Shown here: piece after piece, positions 1 to 9,592 of the stretch
How positions within the stretch are numbered: position 1 is the stretch's first letter
Layout: every line of letters starts with the position of its first letter
Source of the DNA: Acinetobacter larvae
GTDB taxonomy: Bacteria > Pseudomonadota > Gammaproteobacteria > Pseudomonadales > Moraxellaceae
Direction of reading: 5' to 3'
Length of the DNA: 64,000 nt
Assembly (NCBI RefSeq): GCF_001704115.1
Contig: NZ_CP016895.1
Span: 2,790,001 to 2,854,000, forward strand
Position numbers and translations under genes: made by a program
The notes under the pieces: model-generated
The model's database searches: none
Seen by the model: only the letters and a program-made list of their open reading frames with translations
Told to the model about the DNA's origin: nothing

Positions 1-150
1 GAGTCATTCGAACAACAATTACTGCTAGAAGCGCCTACGCCAGATAAACTCTTTCAACAACTCTGGCAACAACAAGGCTACCAAGCCGATCCCGACGTTG
101 AGCAAGACTTTGCCAGTTTGGTCATTGAAGCACAGCAAGCACTATCGTAA
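1..150 (+). CDS. sbcD: SbcD exonuclease subunit, C-terminal end (partial)
   Basis: An open frame enters from the left edge and ends with TAA at 148-150, giving 49 residues that finish EAQQALS. The fragment has no catalytic motif. The call rests on position: it lies 27 bp upstream of sbcC on the same strand, and sbcD-sbcC is the usual operon order. SbcD would be the Mre11-type nuclease partner of SbcC, which cleaves hairpins and processes double-strand ends. The glutamine-rich tail resembles the style of the downstream protein. The family identity is an inference from context. Confidence 0.7.
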   Translation, partial: ESFEQQLLLEAPTPDKLFQQLWQQQGYQADPDVEQDFASLVIEAQQALS

Positions 151-177
151 AGCGCCCCACAGAGTTAGACCTTAGAC

Positions 178-3100
178 ATGAAAATTACTTCAATACGAAT
201 TAAAAATTTAGCCTCTTTGGCAGGCGAGCAGTTTATCGATTTCAGTTGTGAGCCCTTGGCAAGTGCTGGACTCATTGCCATTACTGGCAAAACCGGCGCG
301 GGTAAATCCACCATCTTAGATGCCATGTGCTTAAGTTTATTTAACCGCATTCCACGCTTAAAGGATGGTGAAGGCAAACTGATCGATGTCGATGGCTCAG
401 AGCTTCCCAGCAATTCCCCATTAACAGTCTTACGGCGTGGCAGTGCACATGGTTTTGCTGAGTTATGTTTTGTTGCACCCGATCAAAAGCATTATCTGGC
501 ACGTTGGGAAATTAAACGTGCGCGTGAAAATCCTCAAGGAAAATTACAAAATATTCAACGCAGCCTGCGCTGTCTTAGCGATGGAATACTCATTGCCGAT
601 AAAATCAAAGCAGTAGATGAGCAAATTCAACAAATTACTCAACTGAGTTTTGAGCAATTTACCCGTGCAGTGCTATTGGCACAGTCGGAAGTGACCGCAT
701 TTTTAAAAGCACGTGATCAGGAACGCGGTGAACTGCTTGAATATCTCACCAACTCCAATATTTATGCCAAAATTGGTCAGCTGGCTTTTGAAAAAAGTCG
801 AGACATCCAGCTACAACGGAAACAACTGGAACAAATTTTAGGGCATATCGAGCGACTTAGCCCTGAACAGATCGACAGCTTAGAACAGCAATATCGAGAG
901 TGCCTTGCAGAACAACAGCAATTAGAGCAACAAAAACAACAAGATATTATTGCTCAACAATGGTATCAACGGCAAAGCCAATTACAGCAGAATATCACGC
1001 AGAAACAACACGACTTACAACAGGCACAACAGCAATCCCAAGCTTTGGCTGCCGAACGTTTACAACTTCAGCGCTTACAGCTGTTTTCACAGATTCGTCC
1101 TTTGGCTTATCGTCACCAACAAGACCTCGCACAGCAACAACACTTAGAGCAGCAGTTACAACAACAGCAGCCCAAGTTTCTACAAATAGAACAGCAATTT
1201 ACTCAGATACAGCAACAATTCCAGCAGCTAGAACAGCAACAGCAACAACAGCAGCAGTTTGAACAACAATATCAACCGCAATTACTTCTGATTCGTCAGG
1301 CATTACAAGAAAGAGAGTTTCTAAAGAAACAATATAAAGAACTGCATTACAAAATTGAGCAAGCCCAACAACAGCACAGCCCTCTTGTAGAGCACAACCA
1401 GCAGTTGCAACAACAGCAGCAAGCCTTGCAGCAGAACCTCGCTCAACTGCAACAAACACTCGACTCATCTCAACACTTCGCAGCACTGGATAGTGGTATT
1501 AGCGTCCACATTCAGCAGTTTCAGCATTATATCAAGCAATATCGCCCAATCGCAGCGCAAATCGGCTCAATGCAACAAGCCCAACAACAGCTTGGGCAAT
1601 GCTTAGAGCAGATCAGCCAATACCAGCAACAACATGGTGATGTAGACGCGATCGATCAACAGTTAGAGCAACTGCAACAACAAAGAGAAAACTTACAGCT
1701 TAAAATCACCACGCTACAACATTTGCAACAACAATACAGCCAACAACATGCTGTGCAGCAACGCTGTGATGCCTTACAGTTAGAGCAACAACAGCAGCAA
1801 CAAGCCCTGACGCAACAGCAAGCCCAACAACAACAGGCTGAACAAGACTATCAAGCCAGTAAGGCTGAGCGACTACAACTACAGCATTTTTTACACAAGC
1901 AACGCTTACTCTTTACCGAAAGTGTCGAAAAATTGCGTGCTCAATTGCTGCCCGAACAGCCTTGTATCGTTTGCGGCAGTACGGAACATCCCTATTTAGA
2001 CCCACAGCAGCAACCCAACAAAATGTTGCTCGCACTAGAACAACAACAGTTACAACAGGCTGAACAGCAAGAACAACAACATCTACAGCACTGGCAACAA
2101 GCCCAACAACAAGCAGCACGTTTAGACAGTTTATTGCAGCAGTTACAACAACAAATACATGCTTTATCACAGCAAGCTGAACAGTTACAACATGACATTG
2201 CACAACATATGCAGATTGCTCAACTACCAGCTTGCCCAACGACACTCAGCATGGCCGAACACCTCAAGGCAGTTATCGCAACGCAGCAAACACTGTTGCA
2301 CAGCTCAGAACAACAACGTCAGCAATTTCATACAGCCAAACAACAACTGCAAACACTACACAGTCAATCCGCACAACAACAGCAGCAAATCGAGCGAGCG
2401 CAACATTTACAAGCACAGATTGAACTCAGCTTGAGTAGCTTAGACAACACAACAGAAAAACAAGCGCTAGACTTTTCAATCCCACACATCAAGAAATTAT
2501 GCCAACAACTGCAACAACGTCAGCAACAGCTACAGCAGTACAGTCAATGCGAACAACAACTGCAAAGCCTACAGCGCGAACTACAGCACAGTCAGCAACG
2601 TTGCCAACATAGCACAGAAAACATCCAACAACTTGAGCAACAACGTCAGGACATTACCACACAAGGGCGGCAAAAAGCTGAATACGCAGACCAAGAACTC
2701 GCTCAAATTACAGCAATCACCGCGGTCAAAGCCAGCGAGTGGATGCAACAACATGAGCAGCAACAACAACAGTTACAACAAGACTATGCCGCACTCAAAC
2801 CACGCTATGAACAGCTTCAACAAGAGTATTTGACGCAAAAACAACAGCGTGATCAAGAACAACATCAACTCCAACAGCTACAGCAAAGTCTGGAACAGCT
2901 AGAACAGCAGCTACAGCACTGGTGTGAAAGCCAACAAGACTTCACACTGGCACAATTTCCTGCGCTATTGACCATTGATAGTCACCAAGAACAGCAGATA
3001 CGTGAACATATACAACACGTTGAAGGGCAATATAATGAAATACAAGCCGTCCATGCGAGCTTGCAAGAACAACTACAATTACACCAACAAACGCAGCCGC

Positions 3101-3768
3101 CCCATACACTGACACACGTGCTAGAGCGACTTGAACACACAGCAACTGCCCTACAGCAGCAACAACAACATAAAGAACAACTGAAACTACAGCTCGACTT
3201 AGAGCGCCGTAATCAGGAAAAACAACAACAATATCAATCACAGATCACAGAAATTCAGCAGCAAGAATATCGCTGGTCAAAAATTTCTAATCTTATGGGC
3301 GATAAAAATGGAAAAAAATTTCGTGACTATGCCCAACAGTATCATCTCGATATGCTACTCATTTATGCCAATCAGCAGTTACAACAGCTATCACAACGTT
3401 ATACGCTTAAACGCCTTGATCACTCCCTCAGTCTGGCAATTATCGACCATGAAATGGATGGCGAAGTCCGTGCTGTCGCCTCTTTATCTGGCGGTGAATC
3501 ATTTTTAACAGCCTTGGCCTTATCTTTGGCGATTGCCAATATGGCATCTGGTAGCTTAAAAATTGAATCGCTCTTTATTGATGAAGGTTTTGGGACTTTA
3601 GATCATGCATCCTTACATATGGTGATGAATGCCCTAGACCATTTACAAAGCCAAGGTCGTAAAGTGATCTTAATTTCCCATATTGCTGAGATGCATGAGC
3701 GTATTCCCGTACAGATTCAAGTCAATCCGATTGGTGCCGGTGCTAGTAAAATCGATATTGTGGGCTAA
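178..3768 (+). CDS. sbcC: SbcC, Rad50-type ATPase of the SbcCD nuclease
   Basis: This 1196-residue SMC-like ATPase works with SbcD to open and degrade DNA hairpins and blocked double-strand ends. The Walker A motif GKTGAGKST is at residues 37-45. Near the C-terminus are the signature LSGGES and a Walker B reading SLFIDEGFGTLD. A CIVC zinc hook (C596, C599) sits between two long coiled coils, as in Rad50. Both coils are extraordinarily rich in glutamine, with repeated CAA/CAG runs and stretches such as QQQQQQQ. Length is a little above the E. coli protein (1048). It forms an operon with sbcD, and a T-tailed hairpin follows the stop. Confidence 0.95.
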   Translation: MKITSIRIKNLASLAGEQFIDFSCEPLASAGLIAITGKTGAGKSTILDAMCLSLFNRIPRLKDGEGKLIDVDGSELPSNSPLTVLRRGSAHGFAELCFVAPDQKHYLARWEIKRARENPQGKLQNIQRSLRCLSDGILIADKIKAVDEQIQQITQLSFEQFTRAVLLAQSEVTAFLKARDQERGELLEYLTNSNIYAKIGQLAFEKSRDIQLQRKQLEQILGHIERLSPEQIDSLEQQYRECLAEQQQLEQQKQQDIIAQQWYQRQSQLQQNITQKQHDLQQAQQQSQALAAERLQLQRLQLFSQIRPLAYRHQQDLAQQQHLEQQLQQQQPKFLQIEQQFTQIQQQFQQLEQQQQQQQQFEQQYQPQLLLIRQALQEREFLKKQYKELHYKIEQAQQQHSPLVEHNQQLQQQQQALQQNLAQLQQTLDSSQHFAALDSGISVHIQQFQHYIKQYRPIAAQIGSMQQAQQQLGQCLEQISQYQQQHGDVDAIDQQLEQLQQQRENLQLKITTLQHLQQQYSQQHAVQQRCDALQLEQQQQQQALTQQQAQQQQAEQDYQASKAERLQLQHFLHKQRLLFTESVEKLRAQLLPEQPCIVCGSTEHPYLDPQQQPNKMLLALEQQQLQQAEQQEQQHLQHWQQAQQQAARLDSLLQQLQQQIHALSQQAEQLQHDIAQHMQIAQLPACPTTLSMAEHLKAVIATQQTLLHSSEQQRQQFHTAKQQLQTLHSQSAQQQQQIERAQHLQAQIELSLSSLDNTTEKQALDFSIPHIKKLCQQLQQRQQQLQQYSQCEQQLQSLQRELQHSQQRCQHSTENIQQLEQQRQDITTQGRQKAEYADQELAQITAITAVKASEWMQQHEQQQQQLQQDYAALKPRYEQLQQEYLTQKQQRDQEQHQLQQLQQSLEQLEQQLQHWCESQQDFTLAQFPALLTIDSHQEQQIREHIQHVEGQYNEIQAVHASLQEQLQLHQQTQPPHTLTHVLERLEHTATALQQQQQHKEQLKLQLDLERRNQEKQQQYQSQITEIQQQEYRWSKISNLMGDKNGKKFRDYAQQYHLDMLLIYANQQLQQLSQRYTLKRLDHSLSLAIIDHEMDGEVRAVASLSGGESFLTALALSLAIANMASGSLKIESLFIDEGFGTLDHASLHMVMNALDHLQSQGRKVILISHIAEMHERIPVQIQVNPIGAGASKIDIVG

Positions 3769-3769
3769 T

Positions 3770-3793
3770 GGCCATGGGGCATGGTTTTTTTTC
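3770..3793 (+). terminator. Rho-independent terminator after sbcC
   Basis: CCATG at 3772-3776, a GGG loop, then CATGG at 3780-3784 form a short hairpin followed at once by eight T residues (3785-3792). It starts just after the sbcC stop. The stem is only five pairs but the T tract is strong. Confidence 0.6.
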
Positions 3794-3971
3794 TACTCAT
3801 ATGCCCCGCGTTACGCCACAAGCAACAATTAAAAAGCTAAGAGATTGAATAAAAACAAATTCGATAATCATAACACGAGACATGGTCATCCCCCACACCT
3901 TGGCTAAATTCGATATATCAATCAAAGTCAAATCGGCTATTCAATTAAAAAATAAATCCAATAAAAATAAC

Positions 3972-3990
3972 AATAATGATAAGCGTTATT
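3972..3990 (+). promoter_or_regulatory. Fur box of the TonB-receptor gene
   Basis: The 19-mer AATAATGATAAGCGTTATT matches the classic Fur consensus GATAATGATAATCATTATC at 15 of 19 positions. It lies 46 bp upstream of the receptor start, in an AT-rich promoter region. This predicts iron repression by the Fur protein encoded at 8253-8690. Confidence 0.8.
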
Positions 3991-4036
3991 ATTTGTTATA
4001 TTTGCTTTTTATTTTCTTAACGCTAGAACTTTTGTC

Positions 4037-6175
4037 ATGAATTTTAAAATTTCTCCACTCGCACAGATGCTCGCGAGCATTACCCTATGCAGTATAAATA
4101 GTACACTCTATGCGGAAACAGATACCGCTCTACCGACCATTGAATTGCATGCCAATCAAAGTGATAACATCGGTTATACCATCAAAAAAACCACTGCCAC
4201 CAACAAGCTAGACTTAGATCTCAAACATACGCCACAAAGTGTCTATGCCCTAACCAGCCAGCAAATTGATGAACAAAACCTCAATTCAAGTAATGACATC
4301 TTGGCACAAGTTCCTGGCGTCAATGTAGTACGGTATGGACAATTAGGTGCGGGCTATACCACTTATTATAGTCGTGGTTTTGCAATTCAGAATATTCAAC
4401 GTGATGGCATTCCAAGTACTGCAGCTTCATTTGGTGGTTCAGATATGTTGGGGATCGAAGACTCTGCAATCTATGAACGCGTTGAAGTGATTAAAGGTTC
4501 CAATGGTTTAACCAATGGCTCAGGACAACCTAGTGCCAGTATTAACTATGTCCGTAAACGCCCTAGCGCTGAACGAACAGGTTCAGTCAAAGTACAAGCA
4601 GGTTCATGGGATAACTATCGTAGCCAAATCGATGTCGGCGGCGCACTAAATGATGATGCATCGATTCGTGGTCGCGCCATTGCAGCCTATGCACAAGGTG
4701 GTAGCCAACAAGATCGTTTCGATAGCCGTAATGCTCTATTTTATGGCGCATTAGATTTTGATCTGAGTCCAAATACAATCTTGAGTACCGCACTCAGCGC
4801 CCAACAAATTCGTTTAGACCAAGCAACAGCTCATGGCTTACCTTTTGTGTCACATGATCGTATACGCCAACCTGTACACTTTGGTCGTAAAGACAATGCA
4901 GCTGCAGAATGGACCTATAGTGATACCGATAAAATAAATCTATTTGTCGGCTTAGAACATCAATTTCAAAATGGCTGGAAAGGTGTTGCCAATTATAGCT
5001 TTACCCATGCCGATAACGACCGCGTTTACGGGGTAGCGGGTTCTGGTGGTATCGTCTATGACAGTGATTATGTTGTCAATAAAGATACGACTCTTCATCC
5101 AGGACAAATGGTTGTGACCAGTGGGCGTATGCGCAATTCACCAGATGTGCATTCACTTGATCTTTATAGTACCGGTCATTTCAATGCCTTAGGTCGTCAA
5201 CACCAGTTAAGTGTCGGTTTCAATGGCTATCGCATTCAATCAGATGATCCCAAATACAACCGTTACTATACGCCAGTGCAGATTGAGGGCTGGAATGGTC
5301 AAGTCAAACGTCCAGATATGCCTGAAGTTGGTCGTAATCTGGTTGATGAGCAACAGTATGGTGCTTTTTTCGCCTTAGATCTACAATTGCTGGACCCTCT
5401 AAAATTATTAGTCGGTAGCCGCGTAAGCCAATGGGAACGTAAAGTCACAGCCAATCAGCAAAAACAAAACGGTATTTTTACACCGTATATCGGCTTGGTT
5501 TACGACATCAATGCGCAACATACAGCCTATGCCAGCTATACGTCTATCTTCAACCCATCCAGCAATGAAGATAGCGCGGGGAATTATTTAGACCCAGAAG
5601 AAGGTAATAGCTTTGAGATCGGGCTAAAAGGTAGCTATTTTGATGGTCGCCTCAATGCCAGCGCTGCTTACTTCCAAATGAAACAAGATAATTTTGCCAT
5701 CAAAGACGGCACTGTGATCAACAGTAATGGTAAGCAAGCTTATATCGCTATCAATGGTGCGAAAATCAAAGGGGTAGATCTTATTTTAGCGGGAGAATTA
5801 TTACCCAATTGGAATATGCAAGCAGGTTATAGCTATGTCGATGCTGAAAACCAAAATGGTGAACCACTCAGAACAGATATTCCTGAGCACAATATAAAAT
5901 TATTTACCAGTTATCAGTGGCAGCAATGGACCCTCGGTGGTGGCATCCAATGGCAAAGTAAAATCTATGATGCCAGTGCCAAAGGAATTGTGGCTGAATA
6001 TAATCGCCAACCCGCCTATACCTTGGTTAACTTAATGGGACGATACGCGATCAGACCTGATCTCAGTGTGGGCTTAAACCTCAACAATGTATTTGACAAA
6101 ACGTATAAGCAAAATACCAGCAATACTTGGGGAACAGGTCGTCAAATTACAGGCTCACTCACCTATCAGTTCTAA
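4037..6175 (+). CDS. TonB-dependent siderophore receptor
   Basis: This 712-residue outer-membrane receptor has an N-terminal signal peptide ending near LYAET. A TonB-box-like stretch (PTIELHA) follows, then a plug domain with VPGVNVVRYG and VEVIKGSNGLTNGSGQ, and a 22-strand barrel finishing in aromatic F (GSLTYQF). The plug sequence is of the FpvA/FhuE type that imports ferric hydroxamate or similar siderophores; the ligand cannot be read from sequence. It is monocistronic, with a Fur box upstream and a long hairpin downstream. No siderophore biosynthesis or periplasmic transport gene is adjacent, so it may take up a siderophore made elsewhere or by other species. Confidence 0.92.
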   Translation: MNFKISPLAQMLASITLCSINSTLYAETDTALPTIELHANQSDNIGYTIKKTTATNKLDLDLKHTPQSVYALTSQQIDEQNLNSSNDILAQVPGVNVVRYGQLGAGYTTYYSRGFAIQNIQRDGIPSTAASFGGSDMLGIEDSAIYERVEVIKGSNGLTNGSGQPSASINYVRKRPSAERTGSVKVQAGSWDNYRSQIDVGGALNDDASIRGRAIAAYAQGGSQQDRFDSRNALFYGALDFDLSPNTILSTALSAQQIRLDQATAHGLPFVSHDRIRQPVHFGRKDNAAAEWTYSDTDKINLFVGLEHQFQNGWKGVANYSFTHADNDRVYGVAGSGGIVYDSDYVVNKDTTLHPGQMVVTSGRMRNSPDVHSLDLYSTGHFNALGRQHQLSVGFNGYRIQSDDPKYNRYYTPVQIEGWNGQVKRPDMPEVGRNLVDEQQYGAFFALDLQLLDPLKLLVGSRVSQWERKVTANQQKQNGIFTPYIGLVYDINAQHTAYASYTSIFNPSSNEDSAGNYLDPEEGNSFEIGLKGSYFDGRLNASAAYFQMKQDNFAIKDGTVINSNGKQAYIAINGAKIKGVDLILAGELLPNWNMQAGYSYVDAENQNGEPLRTDIPEHNIKLFTSYQWQQWTLGGGIQWQSKIYDASAKGIVAEYNRQPAYTLVNLMGRYAIRPDLSVGLNLNNVFDKTYKQNTSNTWGTGRQITGSLTYQF

Positions 6176-6219
6176 GGACTATAGTCCTAAGTTCTATAGT
6201 TCTATAGTTCTAAGGACCA
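6175..6219. repeat. Palindrome and TTCTATAG-type repeats after the receptor gene
   Basis: AGGACTATAGTCCT at 6175-6188 is a perfect 14-bp palindrome overlapping the last base of the receptor stop. It runs into repeated GTTCTATA units and a second TAAGGACC. Function unknown; it may be a decayed hairpin element. Confidence 0.5.
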
Positions 6220-6253
6220 TCATCCTGATCGCAAGCTATTCTGGTAATCATAA

Positions 6254-6293
6254 GCAAACGGCGAACATAGCTATGTTTGCCGTTTGCTGTTTT
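6254..6293. terminator. Long-stem terminator between the receptor gene and yggS
   Basis: The 17-base arm at 6254-6270 (GCAAACGGCGAACATAG) pairs with 6271-6287 with one G-T wobble, and the stem is followed by GTTTTT. It sits between two convergent genes. Confidence 0.75.
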
Positions 6294-6343
6294 TAATTTG
6301 CAAAGCTGCTAGCCAGTGTGGATAAACAGATGCCGTCAATCGC

Positions 6344-7030
6344 TTAAGATCTATGGTAATCACGCTGACCAAATAGCGCCGTACCTACTCGTACCATGGT
6401 GGCACCCGCAGCAATTGCAGCATCTAAATCACCTGACATGCCCATACTCAACGTATCCCAATGTTCCGGATGCTGATGCATCGCTTTAACCTGTTCAAAT
6501 AACTGCTGCGCCTCGACAAATGCTTGATGATGCCCAGCCGCTGGAATGATCATCAAGCCACGCAAACAGAGATTGGGAAGCTGACTGATGGCATGCACTA
6601 ATTCAGCCACCTCAGCTGGCTGACAACCATCTTTACTGTCTTGTTGATCAATATTCACTTGCAGACAAATATTCAGTGGTCGCTCATGTTGGCGCTGTTG
6701 TGACAACCGTTGTGCAATCACCAAGCGGTCGACCCCATGCACCCAATCAAAGTGCTCTGCTAGGTGTTTGGTCTTATTTCGTTGGACATGACCAATAAAA
6801 TGCCATTCAATATCTAAGCCTGCCAGCTGTTGGATTTTATCTAAAGCTTCTTGTACATAGTTTTCACCGAAGGCACGTTGCCCATCGACATACATTTGAC
6901 GAATCATCTCACTGGGATGTGTTTTTGATACAGCCAATAACTGCACACTCTGTACATCACGTTGTGCAGCAACACAAGAGGATGCAATACGTTGTAAAAC
7001 TTGCTGGCGTGCAGCGTGTAAGTCGTTCAT
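6344..7030 (-). CDS. yggS: YggS-type pyridoxal phosphate homeostasis protein (PLPBP)
   Basis: This 228-residue single-domain protein has a PLP-binding TIM-barrel fold and belongs to the PLPBP family, which buffers pyridoxal phosphate and affects amino-acid metabolism without known catalysis. The PLP lysine is K36 in LLAVSKTHP, the same position as in E. coli YggS. The phosphate-binding end is seen in GMSGDLDAAIAAGATMVRVG. The start MNDLHAAR at 7030 is chosen over the upstream ATG at 7057 because it matches the family start and has GGA about nine bases upstream. It is divergent from a PilT-family gene, an arrangement also seen in Pseudomonas. Confidence 0.92.
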   Translation of the reverse strand: MNDLHAARQQVLQRIASSCVAAQRDVQSVQLLAVSKTHPSEMIRQMYVDGQRAFGENYVQEALDKIQQLAGLDIEWHFIGHVQRNKTKHLAEHFDWVHGVDRLVIAQRLSQQRQHERPLNICLQVNIDQQDSKDGCQPAEVAELVHAISQLPNLCLRGLMIIPAAGHHQAFVEAQQLFEQVKAMHQHPEHWDTLSMGMSGDLDAAIAAGATMVRVGTALFGQRDYHRS

Positions 7031-7145
7031 AAAAAGTATTCCAAGATTTATGCGCATGACCCAATAGCATAATCACAGCATCGCTATTCAAGCATATACG
7101 CGGCATTTACATTATAACAAGCCGTCCTAGAAGGATAAGCACTTT

Positions 7146-8147
7146 ATGCAACTCTATGATTTATTGAAACTAGGAACTGAGCAAGGTGCATCCGACCTGC
7201 ATTTAAGCGCAGGACATCCCGCCATGCTTAGAATCGATGGTCGTCTGCAACGTAGCAGCTCGACCTACTTAACAACAAGCCACATCACGGACTATCTGGC
7301 ACAGATTTTATCTGCCCATCAATTGCAACAATTCCAACAAAAACAAGAAATTGATTGCGCTATTGAACTGCCCGAATTAGGTCGTTTTCGCATCAATGTG
7401 TTCCAGCAACAACGGGGTGCCGCCTTGGCGTGTCGCTATATTGCAACGCAGATTAAAAGTTTATCGGCCCTGGGCTTAGATGAAATATTTCAGGAGATCT
7501 GTCAGATAAAACAAGGACTAGTATTGGTTACAGGCGCCACAGGTACAGGGAAATCAACCACATTGGCGGCAATGCTGGACTATATTAACCAAACACAAGC
7601 TGCACATATTATCACGCTAGAAGATCCCATCGAGTTTATTCATCATAGTCAGAATTGTTTAATCCAGCAAAGAGAAATCCACACACATAGTCAGAGCTTC
7701 AATCATGCATTACGCGCAGCGCTACGCGAAGATCCAGACATTATCTTGATTGGAGAACTACGTGACTTAGAAACCATTCGTTTGGCATTGACTGCTGCGG
7801 AGACTGGTCATTTGGTATTTGCCAGTTTGCATACCGCCTCAGCGGCACAAAGCATTCATCGCTTAATCGATGTATTCCCCGCCACAGAGAAACAAACGGT
7901 ACGCCACCTCTTAGCGGAATCCTTACAAGCTGTAATTGCACAGACCTTGCTCAAGAAAACAACTGCTGGTCGCATCGCGGTCCATGAAATCATGCTCGCC
8001 ATCCCTGCAATTCGTCATCTTATCCGTGATGATAAAATTAGCCAGATTAATTCCTGCATCCAAACTGGTGCGCAATATGGTATGCGCAGTCTGGCACAAA
8101 GTCATGCTCAGTTACGCCAGCAAGGCATTATCAGCAGTGCCTTATAG
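7146..8147 (+). CDS. PilT-family type IV pilus retraction ATPase
   Basis: This 333-residue hexameric secretion ATPase of the PilT/PilU/YggR group would act on the cytoplasmic face of a type IV pilus machine, powering retraction. Walker A (GATGTGKST) is at residues 130-138, the Asp box ITLEDPIEF near 157-164, the Walker B segment IILIGELRD near 199-207, and the His box TAAETGHLVFASLHT near 216-230. An AIRHLIRD segment resembles the C-terminal AIRNLIRE motif of PilT. Only one such gene is present here, not a pilT-pilU pair. It may therefore be a third paralogue, like YggR beside yggS in E. coli, rather than the main PilT. Confidence 0.85.
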   Translation: MQLYDLLKLGTEQGASDLHLSAGHPAMLRIDGRLQRSSSTYLTTSHITDYLAQILSAHQLQQFQQKQEIDCAIELPELGRFRINVFQQQRGAALACRYIATQIKSLSALGLDEIFQEICQIKQGLVLVTGATGTGKSTTLAAMLDYINQTQAAHIITLEDPIEFIHHSQNCLIQQREIHTHSQSFNHALRAALREDPDIILIGELRDLETIRLALTAAETGHLVFASLHTASAAQSIHRLIDVFPATEKQTVRHLLAESLQAVIAQTLLKKTTAGRIAVHEIMLAIPAIRHLIRDDKISQINSCIQTGAQYGMRSLAQSHAQLRQQGIISSAL

Positions 8148-8252
8148 CAAAATGCGGCAGATTGAAGATTCAAAAGCCGCAAGCTAAATTTACAAGCCAA
8201 GCTATTCTTTGCAGTACATTGCCCAATTGTCATTGAGCAGTACCGTAACACT

Positions 8253-8690
8253 TTATTTTTTACGTAATGCTTCTTGGCACTCTGCTGCGTCGCAGTAACC
8301 ATATAGGTTAAGTGAGTGACCTGTTAAGCTAAAATTAAAGTGTTCTGCAACTTTATGTTGTTCTGACTCGATAATATCATTGGTAAATTCAACAACTTTA
8401 TTGCAATGCTGACAGACCAAATGATCATGATGATCTTCTTGCATGATCTCGAAAACAGAATGATTATTCTCGAAATGATGACGTTGAATAATCCCAGCAG
8501 CCTCAAATTGTGTTAACACTCGGTATACGGTCGCTAAACCCACATCTTCGCCTTGTTCGAGTAAAGTCTTATAAATATCTTCCGCACTCAAGTGATGTTG
8601 TTTTGAATTCTCTAATAATTCCAAAATTTTAATTCGAGGGAGGGTTACTTTAAGTCCAGCTTTACGTAAGTCTTGATTTGAAATAGCCAT
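8253..8690 (-). CDS. fur: Fur, ferric uptake regulator
   Basis: This 145-residue Fe(II)-dependent repressor has an N-terminal winged helix (residues 1-80, with GLATVYRVL recognition helix). The dimerisation domain has the metal-site histidines HHDH at 87-90, C93-xx-C96, H125, and a second Cys pair C133/C138. Length and motif order are typical. It is divergent from bamE, an order known in many gammaproteobacteria. It is the likely regulator of the Fur box at 3972-3990. I could not find a convincing Fur box in its own promoter. Confidence 0.95.
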   Translation of the reverse strand: MAISNQDLRKAGLKVTLPRIKILELLENSKQHHLSAEDIYKTLLEQGEDVGLATVYRVLTQFEAAGIIQRHHFENNHSVFEIMQEDHHDHLVCQHCNKVVEFTNDIIESEQHKVAEHFNFSLTGHSLNLYGYCDAAECQEALRKK

Positions 8691-8802
8691 AAAAAAGGGT
8701 CTCTTAACAAATTTTAAGTTGGAATATGCAACAGAGTACAGATGCAGTATGATTTAAGCTTAGATCAATTGCATCATAATTAATTTGGGATAGTGTAGCA
8801 AA

Positions 8803-9201
8803 ATGCAAAAACTCATGCTGACCTTATTCGTCGCAGCCATGCTCGGCGGTTGTTCAATTTTTGGCGTCTACAAGGTAGACATTCCTCAAGGCACTCCACT
8901 CACCAAAGCGCAAGCCGCACAAATACAACCTGGCATGTCATATCAGCAGGTTCGCTTTTTGCTCGGTAGTCCAACAGTCACCGATCCCATCAATCCAGCT
9001 CGCTGGGATTATATCTACAACTATATCCCAGGTACATATGCTAAAAAGGCAAAAATTCCTGCAGCACATGGTCAACATCTAAAGATTTATTTTGATCAAT
9101 CTGGAAATGTCAACAAAGTCGAAGGCTTAGAAACAATCCCTGATACACAACCAGGTTTACCAGCATCTAAAGAAGCGATTCTAACAGCCCCACCACTATA
9201 A
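8803..9201 (+). CDS. bamE: BamE (OmlA) outer-membrane assembly lipoprotein
   Basis: This 132-residue lipoprotein has a signal peptide with lipobox LGGC (C17). The BamE fold includes LTKAQAAQIQPGMSYQQVRFLLG followed by a WDYIYNY strand. BamE is a non-essential subunit of the BAM complex, which inserts beta-barrel proteins into the outer membrane. It is divergent from fur with 112 bp between, and a bidirectional terminator separates it from the convergent rnfH-like gene. Confidence 0.93.
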   Translation: MQKLMLTLFVAAMLGGCSIFGVYKVDIPQGTPLTKAQAAQIQPGMSYQQVRFLLGSPTVTDPINPARWDYIYNYIPGTYAKKAKIPAAHGQHLKIYFDQSGNVNKVEGLETIPDTQPGLPASKEAILTAPPL

Positions 9202-9220
9202 CCACTTTCCACAAAAATTA

Positions 9221-9245
9221 AACCCCTCACATGAGGGGTTTTTCA
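9221..9245. terminator. Bidirectional terminator between bamE and the rnfH-like gene
   Basis: AACCCCTCA at 9221-9229 pairs with TGAGGGGTT at 9232-9240, followed by TTT and preceded by AAAA. It can end transcription of both convergent genes. Confidence 0.85.
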
Positions 9246-9247
9246 TA

Positions 9248-9592
9248 TTATTTGAATTGTTTAAATCGATTGCCTTGTTTTTGTGGTTTGAGTGGATTGG
9301 CAGAAGCACGTTTCCGACGAATGTCTTTAGGATTCAAGCGTAAAGCGCGATAAATCTCAACACGATCACCAGGTTGCACCACATGCAACATATTGCTAAT
9401 TTTCTCCTGCCAAATACCATATTGTACCGACTCAGGCAAAACTACGTGCTGTAAAATAGCACTTTCATCAATCACATCTTGTACGGTCATCCCCGCACGA
9501 TAAGGCAACTCAATCAAATGCTGTATATTTTCATCTGCATAGGCAAGCCAAACCCGCTGTTTGGCTGATGATGCTACCTGTTGAGGCTTCAT
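9248..9592 (-). CDS. rnfH: RnfH family (UPF0125) ubiquitin-fold protein
   Basis: This 114-residue small protein has the RnfH/UPF0125 beta-grasp pattern, seen in VWLAYADENIQHLIELPYRAGMTV-type spacing and GDRVEIYRALRLNPKDIRRKRA near the end. The start MKPQQV at 9592 is chosen because its ATG overlaps the TGA stop of the upstream gene as ATGA, which implies translational coupling. A longer frame would run through the upstream gene. In many gammaproteobacteria it lies beside bamE and ratA. Its role is unsettled, although the family has been linked to electron-transport complexes. ratA is not seen here. Confidence 0.85.
   Translation of the reverse strand: MKPQQVASSAKQRVWLAYADENIQHLIELPYRAGMTVQDVIDESAILQHVVLPESVQYGIWQEKISNMLHVVQPGDRVEIYRALRLNPKDIRRKRASANPLKPQKQGNRFKQFK

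Noticed and set aside
900..3508. Several alternative frames of 60-120 codons inside sbcC, some Cys-rich or Thr-rich
   Set aside because: They are shadows of CAA/CAG glutamine repeats read in other frames or on the opposite strand; sbcC is intact throughout.
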